Positions 6,790 to 8,525 of a stretch of DNA of 8,525 nucleotides are shown piece after piece. Each line of letters starts with the position of its first letter. Position 1 is the first letter of the stretch. The position numbers and the translations under genes are program-made. Below the pieces are notes generated by a model. That model saw only the letters and a list, made by a program, of their open reading frames with translations. It was not told the DNA's origin and did no database searches. Source of the DNA: Flavobacteriales bacterium. Lineage in GTDB: Bacteria > Bacteroidota > Bacteroidia > NS11-12g > UBA955. The stretch covers positions 1 to 8,525 of the forward strand of contig CANIZU010000073.1 of assembly GCA_947472115.1 (NCBI GenBank). The letters run 5' to 3'.

Positions 6790-8421
6790 TTATTTTTTGT
6801 TTCCATTGCGGAAGAACGTGGCTGGTTCGCCGAAGACGATCGGACAGTAATTGATGTTGTTCCAATCTTTTCGATGCTCTGTCAAACGGCGTGTGAAATC
6901 TTTGTAATCTTTCTGCTGCGGGTTCGACCACAATACCTCGCTTAGGGCAGGCATGCGGGGCATTACCATATATTCCACGTGGTCTGGGGTAAGGATGTAC
7001 TCCGTCCAAACGTTGGCCTGTGCGCCCAAAATGTAGCGATGCAAACTATCGGGTAGCGCAGCGGGAATGGGGTCGTAGGCATATACGTTTTCCACCGGGT
7101 TGTAGCCGCCAATGGAGTGGGGTTCGGTGCTGTCTTTGCTTTGGTAATGGTCCCAGTACAAGGGTTTTCCTGGTGTCATGATGGCATTGTGGTGCTGCTG
7201 TGCCGCGGCAATTCCGCCATCCACGCCACGCCAACTCATCACCGTGGCCTTGGGTGCTAAACCGCCTTCTAAAATTTCATCCCAGCCAATGATGCTGCGC
7301 CCTTGGATGTTATCGCCCTTGTCTGCGTAAACATACCATCCCGAATCTTGCGTATTCGCATCCACATACCATCCAGAATCCTGAAGATACTTTTCGATGC
7401 GTTGAATAAAGTAACTCTGCAGTTCGTGCTCGTCCTTTAGGCCAAGGTCTTTCATGCGCTTTTGACATTTGGGACAGTGTTTCCAGCGTTCTTTCGGACA
7501 TTCATCGCCGCCGATATGTATGTATGGCGAATTGGGAAAAGTGCGCATTGTTTCTTGTAAAATGCCTTGCAAAAAGGTGAAGGTGGCTTCGTTGCCCGCG
7601 CAAAATACATCGTCGAAAACGCCCCAACCTTTCGCGGTTTCAATCGGTCCGCCGGTGCAACTCAATTCGGGATAGGCCGCGAGCGCAGCGAGGGCATGGC
7701 CGGGCATTTCAATTTCTGGGATCACGTTGATCCCCCATTGGTTAAAACAGTCTCTAGCAAAATGAGTGAGCATCCATTGGGTATAGAACCCGCCGTAACT
7801 CATTGAATCAAAATGTTGCAGGGGGTAGGGTCCGGTTTGGGTTCCCCTGCGATAGGCAGAAACCGTGTTGAGTTTGGGGTAGAGTTTGCTTTCCAATCGC
7901 CATCCTTGATCGTCTGTTAGGTGCAAATGAATCACATTGAACCGATATTTGGCGGCCATTTCAGCGTATTTGTAGAGGAAACTGGCATCGAAGAAGTGGC
8001 GAGATACATCAAGGTGCATGCCCCGGTAACGGAATCGGGGAGAGTCGGTGATGGTCATGCAGGGGATTTTTTCGTCGCCATACAAACACATGAGCTGAGA
8101 TAGGGTGTTGTTCGCGTAGAGCAAGCCGTTTTTATCAGCATACTCAATTGTGATTTTGTTTCTTTTGAGGATTAGTTTGTATCCTTCGGCTGGAAGATTT
8201 GGGTTTCCCCGTGATACCTTCTTTTTGAATTTGGTGTAGCCACCGCGGGGCGATAGCTCTATGCTTTGAGGCGCAGGAATAATGCCTGGGTTGAGCGCAT
8301 TAGGATAGGGTTGAGCGAGGGACGCATATGTATTCGCAGTACTTTGTGCCAATACGGTGTTGGGAGCGATAGATATCGCCCCGAAAATCGAACAGAAAAA
8401 AATCGAAAAGAAACTCCGCAT
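6790..8421 (-). CDS. GH20 beta-N-acetylhexosaminidase, exported
   Basis: The protein has 543 residues. A Sec signal covers about residues 1-26 (FFSIFFCSIFGAISIAPNTVLAQ). It removes terminal beta-GlcNAc/GalNAc by substrate-assisted catalysis. After a small N-terminal GH20b-like alpha/beta domain (about 45-128), the TIM barrel runs from about 131 to 500: LDVSRHF with substrate-binding R141, HLHLTDDQGWR, IPEIEMPGH, the catalytic pair D306-E307 in HIGGDECP, then W380 (WDEIL), W397 (SWRG), YWDHYQ, and W472/E474 in NVWTEY. All key residues are present. It ends soon after the barrel, without the C-terminal accessory domains carried by longer Bacteroidota hexosaminidases. Residues 347-368 contain an in-frame tandem duplication of QDSGWYV just before the IIGWDEIL strand. 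The ATG at 8421 gives a good signal peptide. It is followed after 26 bp by the glycosylasparaginase. Linkage preference cannot be predicted. Confidence 0.94.
   Translation of the reverse strand: MRSFFSIFFCSIFGAISIAPNTVLAQSTANTYASLAQPYPNALNPGIIPAPQSIELSPRGGYTKFKKKVSRGNPNLPAEGYKLILKRNKITIEYADKNGLLYANNTLSQLMCLYGDEKIPCMTITDSPRFRYRGMHLDVSRHFFDASFLYKYAEMAAKYRFNVIHLHLTDDQGWRLESKLYPKLNTVSAYRRGTQTGPYPLQHFDSMSYGGFYTQWMLTHFARDCFNQWGINVIPEIEMPGHALAALAAYPELSCTGGPIETAKGWGVFDDVFCAGNEATFTFLQGILQETMRTFPNSPYIHIGGDECPKERWKHCPKCQKRMKDLGLKDEHELQSYFIQRIEKYLQDSGWYVDANTQDSGWYVYADKGDNIQGRSIIGWDEILEGGLAPKATVMSWRGVDGGIAAAQQHHNAIMTPGKPLYWDHYQSKDSTEPHSIGGYNPVENVYAYDPIPAALPDSLHRYILGAQANVWTEYILTPDHVEYMVMPRMPALSEVLWSNPQQKDYKDFTRRLTEHRKDWNNINYCPIVFGEPATFFRNGNKK
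7330..7383 (-). repeat. 33-bp in-frame tandem duplication within the GH20 gene
   Basis: The 20 bases at 7331-7350 and 7364-7383 match at 18 positions, offset by exactly 33 bp. They encode QDSGWYVDANT and QDSGWYVYADK (residues 347-357 and 358-368). Most GH20 proteins have only a short link between the preceding helix and the GWDEIL strand. The insertion lies on the side of the barrel leading into that strand, probably away from the active-site face. Confidence 0.85.
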
Positions 8422-8425
8422 CTTG

Positions 8426-8433
8426 CGAAGATA
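8426..8433 (-). promoter_or_regulatory. Weak -7-like box directly before the GH20 start
   Basis: TATCTTCG differs at one base from TAnnTTTG and ends four bases before the GH20 ATG, which would give an almost leaderless transcript. No TTG lies at the expected 19-21 bases upstream, so support is thin. The alternative is read-through from the gene at the window edge. Confidence 0.18.
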
Positions 8434-8436
8434 GGG

Positions 8437-8525
8437 TTAAGCCGTTTTACTTTTCCATGTCGCCAAAGCGCGATGGAGTTGGTAGAAAGCGTAAAAATGG
8501 ATGACGATTACTAATTCCAAACCGA
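8437..8525 (-). CDS. Possible C-terminal end of an unidentified upstream gene (partial)
   Basis: One minus-strand frame is open from the window edge for 28 codons and stops with TAA at 8437-8439, 15 bp before the GH20 start. The peptide (GLELVIVIHFYAFYQLHRAL, then ATWKSKTA) has a hydrophobic aromatic stretch followed by a basic tail, like the end of a protein with a membrane segment or amphipathic helix. The close spacing suits an operon with GH20. It is too short to identify, and an open stretch of this length is not strong evidence by itself. Confidence 0.35.
   Translation of the reverse strand, partial: GLELVIVIHFYAFYQLHRALATWKSKTA

Noticed and set aside
6269..6850. 193-codon plus-strand frame opposite the glycosylasparaginase
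   Set aside because: The minus-strand reading has a complete catalytic domain; the plus-strand frame is a shadow without recognisable motifs.
6764..7009. Upstream extension of the glycosylasparaginase frame to an ATG at 7009
   Set aside because: The extra 82 residues overlap the GH20 coding region in another frame and would bury the Tat signal that begins at 6763.
7673..7700. Imperfect palindrome around GCGAGCGCAGCG in GH20
   Set aside because: It encodes the conserved LAALAAYPEL segment of GH20 proteins and the arms do not pair well.

Overview
The window looks like a chromosomal segment of a Bacteroidota bacterium, at roughly balanced GC content. The evidence is the gene content (GH92, GH2 beta-mannosidase, GH20 and glycosylasparaginase together), the near absence of Shine-Dalgarno sequences, a possible TAnnTTTG-type promoter, and a Tat signal of the NRRKFLK type common in that phylum. 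I cannot name a genus.

Layout. Two gene blocks face each other. Plus strand: a GH92 alpha-mannosidase (5' end outside the window, stop at 1723), a CutC-family protein (1720-2424) and a GH2 beta-mannosidase (2421-5237). Each junction overlaps by 4 nt, so this block is almost certainly one translationally coupled operon. Minus strand, read from the right: the possible tail of an unidentified gene (8437-8525), a GH20 beta-N-acetylhexosaminidase (6790-8421), an N4-(beta-N-acetylglucosaminyl)-L-asparaginase (5729-6763) and a small retropepsin-like aspartic protease (5234-5605). The two blocks meet tail to tail; their stop codons share the sequence TTAA, leaving no room for a terminator. The window is almost entirely coding. 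The largest gap is the 123 bp at 5606-5728, which holds a perfect palindrome and a possible promoter.

How the genes fit together. The four enzymes match the successive steps of taking apart the core of an asparagine-linked glycan: alpha-mannose removal (GH92), the Man-beta-1,4-GlcNAc bond (GH2), beta-GlcNAc residues (GH20), and the GlcNAc-Asn linkage (glycosylasparaginase). All four are predicted to be exported, by Sec or Tat; for GH92 the signal would lie outside the window. The locus therefore reads as a periplasmic N-glycan or glyco-asparagine scavenging pathway. No SusC/SusD pair, endoglycosidase or transporter is visible here.

Oddities worth following: CutC, a family whose biochemical function is unsettled, is wedged with 4-nt overlaps between two mannosidases and has a 13-bp direct repeat at each end. 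The beta-mannosidase carries a perfectly spaced tandem cysteine motif in its N-terminal domain. A palindromic repeat occurs twice with a compensatory base-pair change, once inside the beta-mannosidase reading frame. The GH20 enzyme has an in-frame 33-bp tandem duplication. A retropepsin-like protease is attached to the locus.
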